Shown here one piece after another: positions 36,203 to 44,272 of a DNA stretch of 64,000 nucleotides. This DNA comes from Pseudoroseomonas aestuarii (GTDB lineage Bacteria > Pseudomonadota > Alphaproteobacteria > Acetobacterales > Acetobacteraceae), in NCBI RefSeq assembly GCF_042651065.1, contig NZ_JBHSCH010000004.1:189300-253299 (forward strand), written 5' to 3'. Position 1 is the first letter of the stretch; the number at the start of each line of letters is the position of its first letter. The notes beneath the pieces were generated by a model. It ran no database searches. It worked only from the letters and a program-made list of their open reading frames with translations, and had not been told where the DNA came from. The position numbers and the translations under genes are program-made.

Positions 36203-37207
36203 TCAGCCCGGCGGATGATAGGCGGCGGCGCCGAGCAGCCCGGCATGCGGGCGCACCACCTGCCAGACGGGAATGCCGGACAGGTAGCCGTCGAAGCGCC
36301 CCTTGGCCAGGAAGGCGGCGGCCAGCGCCTCCCGGTCCAGCAGCGGGCCGAGGTTGCGGCACAGCCCGCCGGTCAGGAACACGCCGCCCTCCGTCAGCAG
36401 CGTCAGCGCCAAGTCGCCCGCCGCCGCGCCGAGCATGGCGGAGAACAGGCCGAGCGCCCGGCGGCAGATGGCGCACTCGCCGCTCGCGGCGCGGCGGCTG
36501 ACATCGGCCGGCTCGCGCAGGGGCAGGTCCTGGCCCGCCATCTCCCCCAGGGCGAGGGCGATGTGCAGCAGGCCGGGGCCGGAGAGCAGCCGCTCCACCG
36601 AGACATGCCCGCCATGGCGGAGGCGCAGCCGGCGCAGGATCTCGTCCTGCGTCTCGTCCTGCGGCGAGAAGGAGGCATGGCCGCCCTCGCTGGGCAGGAT
36701 GCGGGGCGGCCGGCCCGGCTCGCGCAGCACGAAGGCGACGCCGAGGCCGGTGCCCGGCCCCAGCACCACGGCCGCGCCGCCCGGCTTCGCGCCGCCCGGC
36801 TTCGTGCTGCCCGGTTTTGCGCTACCGGGGCGCAGCTCCACCAGGTCCTGCGGGCCCAGCACCGTCACGGCGGCGGCCTGCGCCACGAAGTCGTTGATCA
36901 CGGTCAGGCGCTCCAGCCCCAGCGCCTTTTTCGCCGCGGCGACGGAGAAGCGCCAGGGGCTGTTGGTGAAGGCCACGGAATCGCCCAGCACCGGCGTCGC
37001 CACGGCCAGCACCGCCTCCGTCACCGCCGCGCGCTCCACTGCCGGAAGGGCCGCGAGATAGGCCTGCGCCGCCTCGACCAGCCCGGCATGCTCGGCCACC
37101 ACCAGCTTGCGCTCCGCGCGCGGCAGGCCATCCGGCCCGTCCGGCGCGCCGCAGAGCGCGAAGCGGGCATGGGTGCCGCCGATATCGCCGACCAGTCTCA
37201 GGCTCAC
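36203..37207 (-). CDS. glk: Glucokinase
   Basis: A 334-aa ROK-unrelated bacterial glucokinase. Phosphate motif LVGDIGGTHARFAL, glucose contacts FTNSPWRF and VINDFVAQAAAV, adenosine motif VVLGPGTGLGVAFV, catalytic-domain GGHASFSP and the C-terminal GGVFLTGGLCRNL. Starts with GTG at 37207 overlapping the stop of the upstream kinase (GTGA). It carries an unusual insert of pentapeptide repeats (PGSAK-PGSTK-PGGAK-PGG) between ELR and AAVVLGPG, encoded by 15-bp tandem units at 36776-36828. Confidence 0.92.
   Translation of the reverse strand: MSLRLVGDIGGTHARFALCGAPDGPDGLPRAERKLVVAEHAGLVEAAQAYLAALPAVERAAVTEAVLAVATPVLGDSVAFTNSPWRFSVAAAKKALGLERLTVINDFVAQAAAVTVLGPQDLVELRPGSAKPGSTKPGGAKPGGAAVVLGPGTGLGVAFVLREPGRPPRILPSEGGHASFSPQDETQDEILRRLRLRHGGHVSVERLLSGPGLLHIALALGEMAGQDLPLREPADVSRRAASGECAICRRALGLFSAMLGAAAGDLALTLLTEGGVFLTGGLCRNLGPLLDREALAAAFLAKGRFDGYLSGIPVWQVVRPHAGLLGAAAYHPPG
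36776..36828 (-). repeat. 15-bp tandem repeat inside glk
   Basis: Three 15-bp units (GCCGCCCGGCTTCGC and close variants at 36776-36790, 36791-36805, 36806-36820) plus a partial fourth unit encode repeated P-G-(S/G)-(A/T)-K pentapeptides. Being a multiple of three, copy changes would keep the frame. The insert sits on the N-terminal side of the ATP-binding GPGTGLG turn, where most glucokinases have only a short loop. Confidence 0.85.
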
Positions 37208-38154
37208 AGGCTGTCTCCTTCCATGGGTACGCCGACGATGCGCCGGCGCAGCGCCGCCACCTCCGCCCGCCCGGGATGCGCCGTTCCTGCGTTGGAGACC
37301 GCCGCGGCGCCGGCCGCCACGCCCCAGGCGAAGGCATCGCGCGGCGTGCGGCCGCGGGCCAGCGCCAGGGTCATCGCCGCCAGGAAGCTGTCGCCGGCGC
37401 CGACGGCGCCGCGCACCTCCACCTCCAGCGCCGGCAGGCGCAGCGTGCCCTCGGCGGTGGCCAGCATGGCGCCGTCCCGGCCCAGGGTGAGGGCCACCAT
37501 CTCCACCTTGCCGCTCCGCACCAGCTCCGCCGCCGCCTGCTCCTGCGCCGCCGCCTCGGGCAGCTTGCGGCCGATGAGGGTCTCGAACTCGCCGAGGCTC
37601 GGCTTGATCAGGGTGAGGCCGCCCGCCTCCAGCGTGGCGCGCAACGCGGCGCCGGAGGTGTCCACCACGAAGCGCAGCCCGGCCTCCCGCGCGCGGGCCG
37701 AGAGGCGGGCATAGAAATCCTCCGGCACGCCGGGGGCGAGGCTGCCGCTGGCCACCAGCCAGCCGTCGCGCAGCGCCGCCAGCGCCTCCAGCGCCGCCTG
37801 CCACTCGGCCTCAGCCACGCGCGGCCCCTCGGCCACGAAGCGGTATTCCTGGCCCGTCGAGCGGTCCAGCACCGTCTGGCTGATGCGGGTGCGGCCGGCG
37901 ATCGGCACGGTCTGGCGCGGGATGCCGCCCTCGTCGAGCAGCTCCTCCAGGAAGCGGCCGGTGACGCCGCCGGCCAGGATCACCGCCAGCGTCTCGCCGC
38001 CCAGCTCGCGCACCACCCGCGCCACGTTCACGCCGCCGCCGCCCGGGTCCTGCCGCTCGGCGAAGGTGCGGATCTTGCGGATGGGATGCACCGCCGCCGC
38101 CTCGCTCGCCAGGTCGATGGTCGGGTTCAGCGTCAGGGTGGTGATGCGCGGCAT
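37204..38154 (-). CDS. pfkB: 1-phosphofructokinase / PfkB-family hexose kinase
   Basis: A 316-aa ribokinase-fold sugar kinase. It begins ITTLTLNPTIDLASEAAAVH and has QDPGGGGVNVARVVRELGG (signature 1), NPS-like motif LIKPSLGEFE and the catalytic signature 2 VGAGDSFLAAMTLAL with the Asp base. The TLNP start and GGGVNVAR motif mark the PfkB/LacC/FruK subgroup. It overlaps glk by 4 bp, so glucose phosphorylation and a fructose or tagatose phosphate step are co-expressed; the exact substrate (fructose 6-phosphate versus fructose 1-phosphate) is not decided by sequence. Confidence 0.9.
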   Translation of the reverse strand: MPRITTLTLNPTIDLASEAAAVHPIRKIRTFAERQDPGGGGVNVARVVRELGGETLAVILAGGVTGRFLEELLDEGGIPRQTVPIAGRTRISQTVLDRSTGQEYRFVAEGPRVAEAEWQAALEALAALRDGWLVASGSLAPGVPEDFYARLSARAREAGLRFVVDTSGAALRATLEAGGLTLIKPSLGEFETLIGRKLPEAAAQEQAAAELVRSGKVEMVALTLGRDGAMLATAEGTLRLPALEVEVRGAVGAGDSFLAAMTLALARGRTPRDAFAWGVAAGAAAVSNAGTAHPGRAEVAALRRRIVGVPMEGDSL

Positions 38155-38251
38155 GGGCGGGGCACTCCGGCGGTTCGGGCGGGACGGGGGGCGTCTCCGC
38201 GCCCCAGGTCCGGAACGCGGCGCCCCCCGCGCGGGGTTGCAGCGGCGGCCG

Positions 38252-39133
38252 TCAGGCGGGGGCGGGTTCGCGCACCAGCATCACGTCGCAGGGCGCGGCC
38301 TGCAGCAGCCAGCCGGCGGTGCTGCCCACCAGCATCTCCATCAGCCGGCTGCGGCCATGGGTGCCCAGTACCAGCAGGTCGATCCCGGCATGGCGCACAT
38401 AATCCTGCAGCAGCCAGCCGATATTGCCCGGCTCCACCACCGTCTCGACCCGGCCGCGCAGCGCCGGCGGGATGTCGGCATGCGCCAGGAAGGCGCGGCC
38501 TTCCGCGGCGGCCGCGGCGGCGGCCTCCTCCCGGCTCGCGGCGCGGCCCAGCAGGGCGGGGAAGGGCGCCTCATAGGCATGGAACAGCGTCAGCGGCAGG
38601 GCGGGGAAGAGCGCCGCCGCCACCAGCAGCGCGTGGCGCGAGCAGTCGGAGAAATCGGTCGCCACCAGCACGCGGGCATAGGGGGCGCGGGCGCGCTGCC
38701 GCACCGCCAGCACCGGCGCGGTGGACTGGCGCACCACCTCCTCCACCGTCGCCCCCGTCAGCAGCCGGCCCAGCGGCTCGGCGCGGGCGAGGCCGGTGAC
38801 GACCAGCCCCGCCGCCTGCCGCCTGGCCACCGCCAGCACCAGCGCCGCCGGGTCGCCATGGCCGACGACCACCTCCGCCCCGGTGCCGGCCAGCTCCGCC
38901 TCCAGCAGGGTACGGGCCTCGGCATCCGGGTCGCGCGGGCGGCGCCATTCGGGGGCGGTGCCGTCCGGGGCACGGGGCAGCACGATGTCGATCGATTCCA
39001 GCGCGTGCACCGCGACCAGCCGCGCCCCCCACTGCCCCGCCAGCTGCACCGCGCGGTCCTGCGCGCGGTCGCAGCGCGCGCTCAGATCCGTGGCCAGCAG
39101 CACCGTCTCCGGCGCCTGCCTCGGAATGGCCAT
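38252..39133 (-). CDS. Tandem universal stress protein (two UspA domains)
   Basis: A 293-aa cytosolic protein made of two UspA folds. Domain 1 (about 8-140) starts ETVLLATDLSARCDRAQDRA but has a degenerate nucleotide motif (VVTGLARAEPLGRLLTGATV). Domain 2 (about 150-290) starts ARVLVATDFSDCSRHALLVA and has the intact ATP motif VLGTHGRSRLMEMLVGSTAG. Such proteins respond to starvation and stress. The ATG at 39133 starts MAIPRQAPETVLLATDLS; longer open frame upstream is rejected. Confidence 0.9.
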   Translation of the reverse strand: MAIPRQAPETVLLATDLSARCDRAQDRAVQLAGQWGARLVAVHALESIDIVLPRAPDGTAPEWRRPRDPDAEARTLLEAELAGTGAEVVVGHGDPAALVLAVARRQAAGLVVTGLARAEPLGRLLTGATVEEVVRQSTAPVLAVRQRARAPYARVLVATDFSDCSRHALLVAAALFPALPLTLFHAYEAPFPALLGRAASREEAAAAAAAEGRAFLAHADIPPALRGRVETVVEPGNIGWLLQDYVRHAGIDLLVLGTHGRSRLMEMLVGSTAGWLLQAAPCDVMLVREPAPA

Positions 39134-39654
39134 GCGGCGCTCCTCTCTTCCAGACCGTGCGCTCCGGTGCGCAGCCCCTGGATCAGATGGAGATATCGCA
39201 GACCTGTCAACAGCCCGGGCCCCGCACCCGCCGGCACGGGGCGGCCGGCGCGAGGGGGGTGACGCTGCCCCTGTGGCGGGCACGACATCGCCGCCATGCA
39301 GGACATCGCTGCATTCCCGGCCGCGCTCCGGGGTGAGACCGCCCCGCCTCGGCCGCCGCTCTGGCTGCTGGTGCTGATCACCACCTCCGGCACGCTCGGC
39401 AGCCACATCTTGGTGCCGGCCCTGCCGCGGGCGGCGGCGGGGCTCCATGGCTGCAGCCAGATGGCGTTGGGCGCGCTGTGCGCGGCGCTCGCCGGCCATC
39501 GGCCCCGGCCCCGCCCTGGCGGCGGCCGCCGGCTTCGTGGCCTTCCTCGGCGCCCTTGCGGGCGGAGCGGCGGGGCCGGGCCATGGAGATGTGACCCTTG
39601 CCAGCCGGGGCGGCCCGCGCGACACCACCGGCCGGAACAGCGGGAGGCCCCAGC
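39134..39654. other. 521-bp gap between USP and Lrp/AsnC genes
   Basis: The left part (39134-39295) should carry the USP promoter; I could not identify boxes. The rest is occupied by sequence resembling fragments of a major facilitator transporter in different frames (see the pseudogene entry). A purine-rich GGGAGG site precedes the Lrp/AsnC start at 39655. Confidence 0.5.
39296..39593 (+). pseudogene. Remnant of an MFS (Bcr/CflA-type) transporter gene
   Basis: From an ATG at 39296 one frame reads PPLWLLVLITTSGTLGSHIL followed by VPALPRAAAGL, a good match to the first helix and the D/H-x-x-x-P-A-L-P loop of Bcr/CflA drug transporters. After about 50 codons the similarity stops. About 60 bp further another frame reads AIGPGPALAAAAGFVAFLGA, which resembles a last MFS helix. 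The ~300 missing residues and the frame change indicate an internal deletion. Confidence is limited because only two short segments are recognisable. Confidence 0.5.
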
Positions 39655-40152
39655 ATGGACGAAGTGGACCGGCGCATCCTCGGCCTGCTGCAGGAGGACG
39701 CCACGCTTTCCGTGGCGCAGCTCGCCGACCGCGTCGGGCTTTCCGCCACGCCCTGCTGGAAGCGGGTGCAGAAGCTGGAGGCGCAGGGGGTAATCACCCG
39801 CCGCGTGGCGCTGGTGGCGCCGGAGGCGGTGGGCCTCGGCCTCAGCGTGTTCGTGGCCATCGAGGCGGGGGACCACACGCCGGACTGGCTCGCCCGCTTC
39901 AACGCCGCCGTCTCCGCCATGCCGGAGGTGATGGAGGTCTACCGCATGGCCGGCGAGGTGGACTACATGCTGCGCGTGGCGGTGGCCGACATGGCCGCCT
40001 TCGACGGCTTCTACAAGCGCCTGATCAACGCGGTGCCGCTGCGCAACGTCACCTCGCGCTTCGCCATGGAGCGCATCAAGCACACCACCGCCTACCCGCT
40101 GAACGGCCCCGCCTTCCGCGACCGCACGGCGCCGCCGGCGGCCGAGGAATAG
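39655..40152 (+). CDS. Lrp/AsnC-family transcriptional regulator
   Basis: A 165-aa one-component regulator. N-terminal winged HTH (LSVAQLADRVGLSATPCWKR VQKLEAQGVI, written here with a break), then the RAM ligand-binding domain from about residue 60 (VFVAIEAGDHTPDWLARF; VYRMAGEVDYMLRVAVADM; TSRFAMERIKHTTAYPL). It probably binds an amino acid and controls amino acid or sulfur metabolism. It lies 272 bp upstream of the ssu operon on the same strand, so control of that operon is possible but unproven. Confidence 0.92.
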   Translation: MDEVDRRILGLLQEDATLSVAQLADRVGLSATPCWKRVQKLEAQGVITRRVALVAPEAVGLGLSVFVAIEAGDHTPDWLARFNAAVSAMPEVMEVYRMAGEVDYMLRVAVADMAAFDGFYKRLINAVPLRNVTSRFAMERIKHTTAYPLNGPAFRDRTAPPAAEE

Positions 40153-40424
40153 CATTCCCCGCAACGCCCCGGCGGCGGGATGGGCATGCTCCCGCGGGCG
40201 GCAACTTTGGGAAACACAACTCTTTCCCGGCAGCGGCGGTGGTCCTAGCTTTCCGGCGATGATCCAGCACCCGATCAACCCGCCGCCGCGCCCCGTCGCT
40301 CCGGGCCGAATGCCCGGCCGCCGCCGCGCCGCGCGCTGTCGGGGCTGAGCCGGCCCCCGCCACCTCGCCCACGCAACACGACCCCGCCTGCCGACGGCCC
40401 CACCCGGGCCGCGAAGGAGCCAGC

Positions 40425-41273
40425 ATGTCCGACACCCAGGCGGTTCCCGCGCCGCGTGGCCTCCTGCCCGGCGCCGCCGCCGGCCTCCGCCGCCCCACCC
40501 TGCGCCGTTCCGCGCTGCCGCCGAAGCTGCGCCGCTTCCTCTCGCCGCTGGTGCTGGTGCTGCTGTGGCAGGCGGCCTCGATGGCCGGGCTGATCGCGCC
40601 CCGCACCCTGGCCGCGCCCACCACCATCCTGGCCAGCGCCTGGGAGCTGACCCTCTCGGGCGAGCTGCCCTCCCACCTGCTGGTCTCGCTCGGCCGGGTG
40701 CTGTCCGGGCTCGGCATCGGCCTTTCCGCCGGCATCGCCCTGGCGCTGGTCGCCGGCCTCTCGAAACTCGGCGAGGAGATCGTCGACGCGCCGATGCAGA
40801 TGCTGCGCACCATGCCCTTCCTGGCGCTGGTGCCGCTGTTCATCCTGTGGTTCGGCATCGGCGAGACGCCGAAGATCGCGCTGGTGGCGCTCGGCGCCGC
40901 CTTCCCCGTCTACCTCACGCTGTTCTCCGGCATCCGCGGCGTGGAGCCCAAGCTGGTGGAGGCGGGGCGCATCTTCGGCCTCGACCGGCGCGGGCTGATC
41001 CGCCACGTCATCCTGCCCGGCGCGCTGCCCTCGGCGCTGGTCGGGCTGCGCTACGCGCTGGGCAGCGCCTGGCTCAGCCTCGTCATCGCCGAGCAGATCA
41101 ACGCGACCGCCGGCATCGGCTTCCTGATCAACGACGCGCGCGAGTTCCTGCGCACCGACGTCATCGTGGTGGGGCTGCTGGTCTATGCGCTGCTCGGCCT
41201 CGGCGCCGATGCGCTGGTCCGCCTCGTCGAGCGCCGGGCGCTGGCCTGGCGCCCCAGCCTGGTGAAGGAGTGA
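40425..41273 (+). CDS. ssuC: Aliphatic sulfonate ABC transporter permease SsuC
   Basis: A 282-aa inner-membrane permease of the BPD_transp_1 family, with about six helices. The EAA loop contacting the ATPase is VEAGRIFGLDRRGLIRHVIL followed by PGALPSALVGLRYALGSAW, and the SAW-x-x-x-V-x-A-E-x element is typical of SsuC/TauC. First gene of a six-gene sulfonate operon (ssuC-ssuB-sfnB-ssuD-ssuA-cupin). The ATG at 40425 follows GAAGGAGCC. The 272-bp upstream gap contains an imperfect GGGAAA/TTTCCC dyad at 40209-40228. Confidence 0.92.
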   Translation: MSDTQAVPAPRGLLPGAAAGLRRPTLRRSALPPKLRRFLSPLVLVLLWQAASMAGLIAPRTLAAPTTILASAWELTLSGELPSHLLVSLGRVLSGLGIGLSAGIALALVAGLSKLGEEIVDAPMQMLRTMPFLALVPLFILWFGIGETPKIALVALGAAFPVYLTLFSGIRGVEPKLVEAGRIFGLDRRGLIRHVILPGALPSALVGLRYALGSAWLSLVIAEQINATAGIGFLINDAREFLRTDVIVVGLLVYALLGLGADALVRLVERRALAWRPSLVKE

Positions 41274-41281
41274 CCGCCGCC

Positions 41282-42010
41282 ATGGCGCCGCAGAACAACA
41301 ATGCCGCCCCGCTCCGCGTCCGCAACCTGACCCGCCGCTTCGGCGAGAACACGGTGCTGCACGGGCTGGATCTCGACCTCGCCCCCGGCAGCTTCACCGC
41401 GCTGCTCGGCCGCAGCGGCTCCGGCAAGAGCACCCTGCTGCGCACGCTGGCCGAGCTGGACCCGGCGCCGGAGGGCGCCCGGCTGGAACTGCCCCGCCCG
41501 GTGGCCGTGGCCTTCCAGGAGCCGCGCCTGCTGCCCTGGAAGACGGTGTGGCAGAATGTCTCGCTCGGCCTGCCCGGCCGCGACGCCCGCCCCCGCGCCG
41601 AGGCCGCGCTGGAGGAGGTGGGTCTCTCCCACCGCGTCGAGGCCTGGCCCGCCACCCTCTCGGGCGGCGAGGCGCAGCGCACCGCCCTGGCCCGCGCCCT
41701 GGTGCGCTCGCCCCGCCTGCTGCTGCTGGACGAGCCCTTCGCCGCGCTCGACGCGCTGACCCGCATCCGCATGCACGCGCTGGTGCTGGAGCTGTGGCGC
41801 CGCCACGGCCCCACCACCCTGATCGTGACGCATGACGTGGACGAGGCCGTGCTGCTGGCCGACCGCGTGCTGGTCCTGGAGCATGGGCGCATCGCCGAGG
41901 ATGTGGCCGTGGAGCTGCCGCGCCCGCGCCGCCATGCCGACCCCGGCTTCGCCGCGCTGCGCCGCCGGCTGCTGGAGGCGCTGGGCGTCTCGCTGGAGGA
42001 GGCGGCGTGA
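41282..42010 (+). CDS. ssuB: Aliphatic sulfonate ABC transporter ATP-binding protein SsuB
   Basis: A 242-aa ABC ATPase. Walker A GRSGSGKST, Q-loop VAFQEPRLLPWKTV, signature LSGGEAQRTALARAL, Walker B LLLLDEPFAALD and H-loop VTHDVDEAV; the EPRLLPW phrase is characteristic of nitrate/sulfonate/taurine importers. The ATG at 41282 has a GAAGGAG site 11 nt upstream; a GTG at 41270 overlapping the ssuC stop is the alternative. Powers SsuC. Confidence 0.93.
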   Translation: MAPQNNNAAPLRVRNLTRRFGENTVLHGLDLDLAPGSFTALLGRSGSGKSTLLRTLAELDPAPEGARLELPRPVAVAFQEPRLLPWKTVWQNVSLGLPGRDARPRAEAALEEVGLSHRVEAWPATLSGGEAQRTALARALVRSPRLLLLDEPFAALDALTRIRMHALVLELWRRHGPTTLIVTHDVDEAVLLADRVLVLEHGRIAEDVAVELPRPRRHADPGFAALRRRLLEALGVSLEEAA

Positions 42011-43152
42011 TGGACGGCCTGGCCCAGCCCGCGCCGCTGGTCGATCTGGTCCGCGCCTTCGCCGCTGGCGCCGCCGCGCATGACCGCGCCGGCAGCTTCC
42101 CGCACGAGAATTTCGCGCTGCTGCGCGAGGCCGGGCTGCCCGGCCTGACCGTGCCGCGCCGCTGGGGCGGCGAGGAGGCGGGCCTCGCGCGCTGCACCGC
42201 CGTCATCGGCACCCTCGCCGGGGGCTGCCCGGCCACCGCGCTGGTGCTGGCCATGCAGCTCATCCAGCTCCGCACCCTGCTGGCCGACCCCGCCTGGCCC
42301 GAGGCGCTGCGCGCCCGGCTGGCGCGCGAGGCGGTGGAGGAGGGTGCGCTGTTCAACGCGCTGCGGGTGGAGCCTGAGCTCGGCACCCCCGCCCGCGGCG
42401 GCCTGCCCGCCACCATCCTGCGCCGCTCGCCGGAAGGCTGGCGCCTCTCGGGCCGCAAGATCTACTCGACCGGCGCGCCGGCGCTGCGCTGGATGCTGGT
42501 CTGGGCCCGCACGGACGAGGCCAGCCCGCGCACCGGCCTGGCGCTGGTCGAGGCCGGCACCCCCGGCCTGCGGATCGAGGAAAGCTGGAACCAGGCGGGG
42601 CTGCGCGCCTCGGGCAGCCACGACGTGATGTTCGAGGAGGTGGCCCTGCCGCTGGCCCAGGCGCCGGACCTGCGCCCGCCGGCCGACTGGGCACGCCCGG
42701 ATGCCGCCGTGGCGGCCTGGAACACCCTGCCCATCGCCGCGCTCTACACCGGCGTGGCCCGCGCGGCGCGCGACTGGCTGGTGTGGTTCCTGCGCGATCG
42801 CGTGCCGGGCAGCCTCGGCGCGCCGCTCGCCACCCTGCCACGGATGCAGGAGGCGGTGGGCCGCATCGAGGCGCTGCTGCTGGCCAATGACCGGATCATC
42901 GCCTCGGCCGCCGCCGCCCAGGATGCCGGGGAGGGGCCTTCCGCCGCCGAGAGCGGGCTGATCAAGACGCTCGCCGCCGAGAACGCCATCCAGGTGGTGC
43001 AGGAGGCCGTGGCGCTCTGCGGCAACCATGCGCTCGCCCGCGCCAATCCGCTGGAGCGGCACCTGCGCGACGTGCTCTGCGCCCGCATCCACACGCCCCA
43101 GCCCGACGCCGCCCACACCCTCGCCGGGCGCCTCGCCCTCGGCCTGGCCTGA
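42010..43152 (+). CDS. Acyl-CoA dehydrogenase-family flavoprotein (SfnB/DszC-like)
   Basis: A 380-aa flavin-dependent protein with the acyl-CoA dehydrogenase fold. Conserved pieces are LLREAGLPGLTVPRRWGGEE, LSGRKIYSTGAPALRWMLVW and GLRASGSHDVMFEEV, plus the C-terminal helix AIQVVQEAVALCGNHALARA. Members next to ssu genes (SfnB-like) are thought to act as reduced-flavin-dependent monooxygenases in organosulfur use rather than as CoA dehydrogenases. ATG at 42010 overlaps the ssuB stop by one base. The catalytic Glu of true dehydrogenases is not evident. Confidence 0.85.
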   Translation: MDGLAQPAPLVDLVRAFAAGAAAHDRAGSFPHENFALLREAGLPGLTVPRRWGGEEAGLARCTAVIGTLAGGCPATALVLAMQLIQLRTLLADPAWPEALRARLAREAVEEGALFNALRVEPELGTPARGGLPATILRRSPEGWRLSGRKIYSTGAPALRWMLVWARTDEASPRTGLALVEAGTPGLRIEESWNQAGLRASGSHDVMFEEVALPLAQAPDLRPPADWARPDAAVAAWNTLPIAALYTGVARAARDWLVWFLRDRVPGSLGAPLATLPRMQEAVGRIEALLLANDRIIASAAAAQDAGEGPSAAESGLIKTLAAENAIQVVQEAVALCGNHALARANPLERHLRDVLCARIHTPQPDAAHTLAGRLALGLA

Positions 43153-43168
43153 ACACCGGAGGACCGCC

Positions 43169-44272
43169 ATGAGCCATCCGCTCGAATTCATCGGCATGAT
43201 CCAGCCGCGCCAGCAGTCGGAAATCCACCCGGCCAGCGGCCCGGCCATCGACCCCGGCTATCTGCGCGCCTCCGCCCAGGCGCATGACCAGGGCGGCTTC
43301 GACCGCATCCTGATCGGCTGGTACAGCAACGGGCCGGACGGGCTGCAGCTCGCCACCCATGCCGCCGCGCACACCGAGAAGGTGGGCTTCCTCGTTGCCC
43401 ACCGCCCCGGCTTCCAGGCGCCGAGCACGGCGGCCCGCGCCTTCGCCACGCTCGACCAGCTCAGCGACGGCCGCGCCGCCCTGCACGCCATCTCGGGCGG
43501 CGACGACACGGACCAGGCGCGCGACGGCGACTGGCTGAACAAGGATGACCGCTACGCCCGCACGGACGAATACCTGTCCGTCCTGAAGGCCATCTGGACC
43601 GCCGGGGCTCCGGTGGACCATGAAGGGGAGTACTACCGCATCAAGGGTGCCTCGTCCGAGGTGCGGAGCGTGCAGCAGCCGCGCATCCCGCTCTATTTCG
43701 GCGGCGCCTCGGAGGCCGCGCTGCGCGTGGCCGGCCGCCACGCCGATGTCTATGCCCTCTGGGGCGAGACCCGCGCCCAGGTGCGCGAGATCGTGGCGCG
43801 GGTGCGGGCCGAGGCGGCGAAGCATGGGCGCGAGAAGGAGGTGCGCTTCAGCCTCTCCTTCCGCCCGATCCTGGCGGAGACGGAGAGCGCGGCCTGGGAG
43901 AAGGCGGAGCGCATCCTGCACCGCATCCGGCAGGTGCGCGGCCAGGCGGCGCTCGGCGCCGGCGGCGCGGCGCCGCAGAATGCCGGCTCGCAGCGCCTGT
44001 TGGATGCCGCCGCGCTGGGCGACCGGCCGGAGGGGCGCCTCTACACCGCCATCGCGCGGGAGACGGGGGCGCGGGGCAACACCACCGCGCTCGTCGGCAC
44101 GCCGGAGCAGGTGGCGGAAGCCTTCCTCGAGTACCACGAGCTCGGCGTCTCCACCTTCCTCATCCGCGGCTTCGACCCGCTGGAGGATGCGGTGGAATAC
44201 GGCCGCTCCCTGCTGCCCGCCACGCGCCGCCTGCTGGCGGAGCGGCTGAAGAAGAAGGACCTCGCGGCATGA
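43169..44272 (+). CDS. ssuD: FMNH2-dependent alkanesulfonate monooxygenase SsuD
   Basis: A 367-aa bacterial-luciferase-like TIM-barrel enzyme that cleaves alkanesulfonates to aldehyde and sulfite. Hallmarks: HDQGGFDRILIGWYSNGPDG, KVGFLVAHRPGFQAPSTAAR, LHAISGGDDTDQARDGDW, DEYLSVLKAIWTAG and IPLYFGGASEAALRVAGRHA. Needs a separate flavin reductase (SsuE-like), not present in this operon. Starts at an ATG with CGGAGGACC upstream. Confidence 0.93.
   Translation: MSHPLEFIGMIQPRQQSEIHPASGPAIDPGYLRASAQAHDQGGFDRILIGWYSNGPDGLQLATHAAAHTEKVGFLVAHRPGFQAPSTAARAFATLDQLSDGRAALHAISGGDDTDQARDGDWLNKDDRYARTDEYLSVLKAIWTAGAPVDHEGEYYRIKGASSEVRSVQQPRIPLYFGGASEAALRVAGRHADVYALWGETRAQVREIVARVRAEAAKHGREKEVRFSLSFRPILAETESAAWEKAERILHRIRQVRGQAALGAGGAAPQNAGSQRLLDAAALGDRPEGRLYTAIARETGARGNTTALVGTPEQVAEAFLEYHELGVSTFLIRGFDPLEDAVEYGRSLLPATRRLLAERLKKKDLAA

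Noticed and set aside
40209..40228. GGGAAA/TTTCCC dyad upstream of ssuC as a definite operator.
   Set aside because: Only six matching bases per arm with an 8-bp spacer; too weak to assign to a regulator without other copies.
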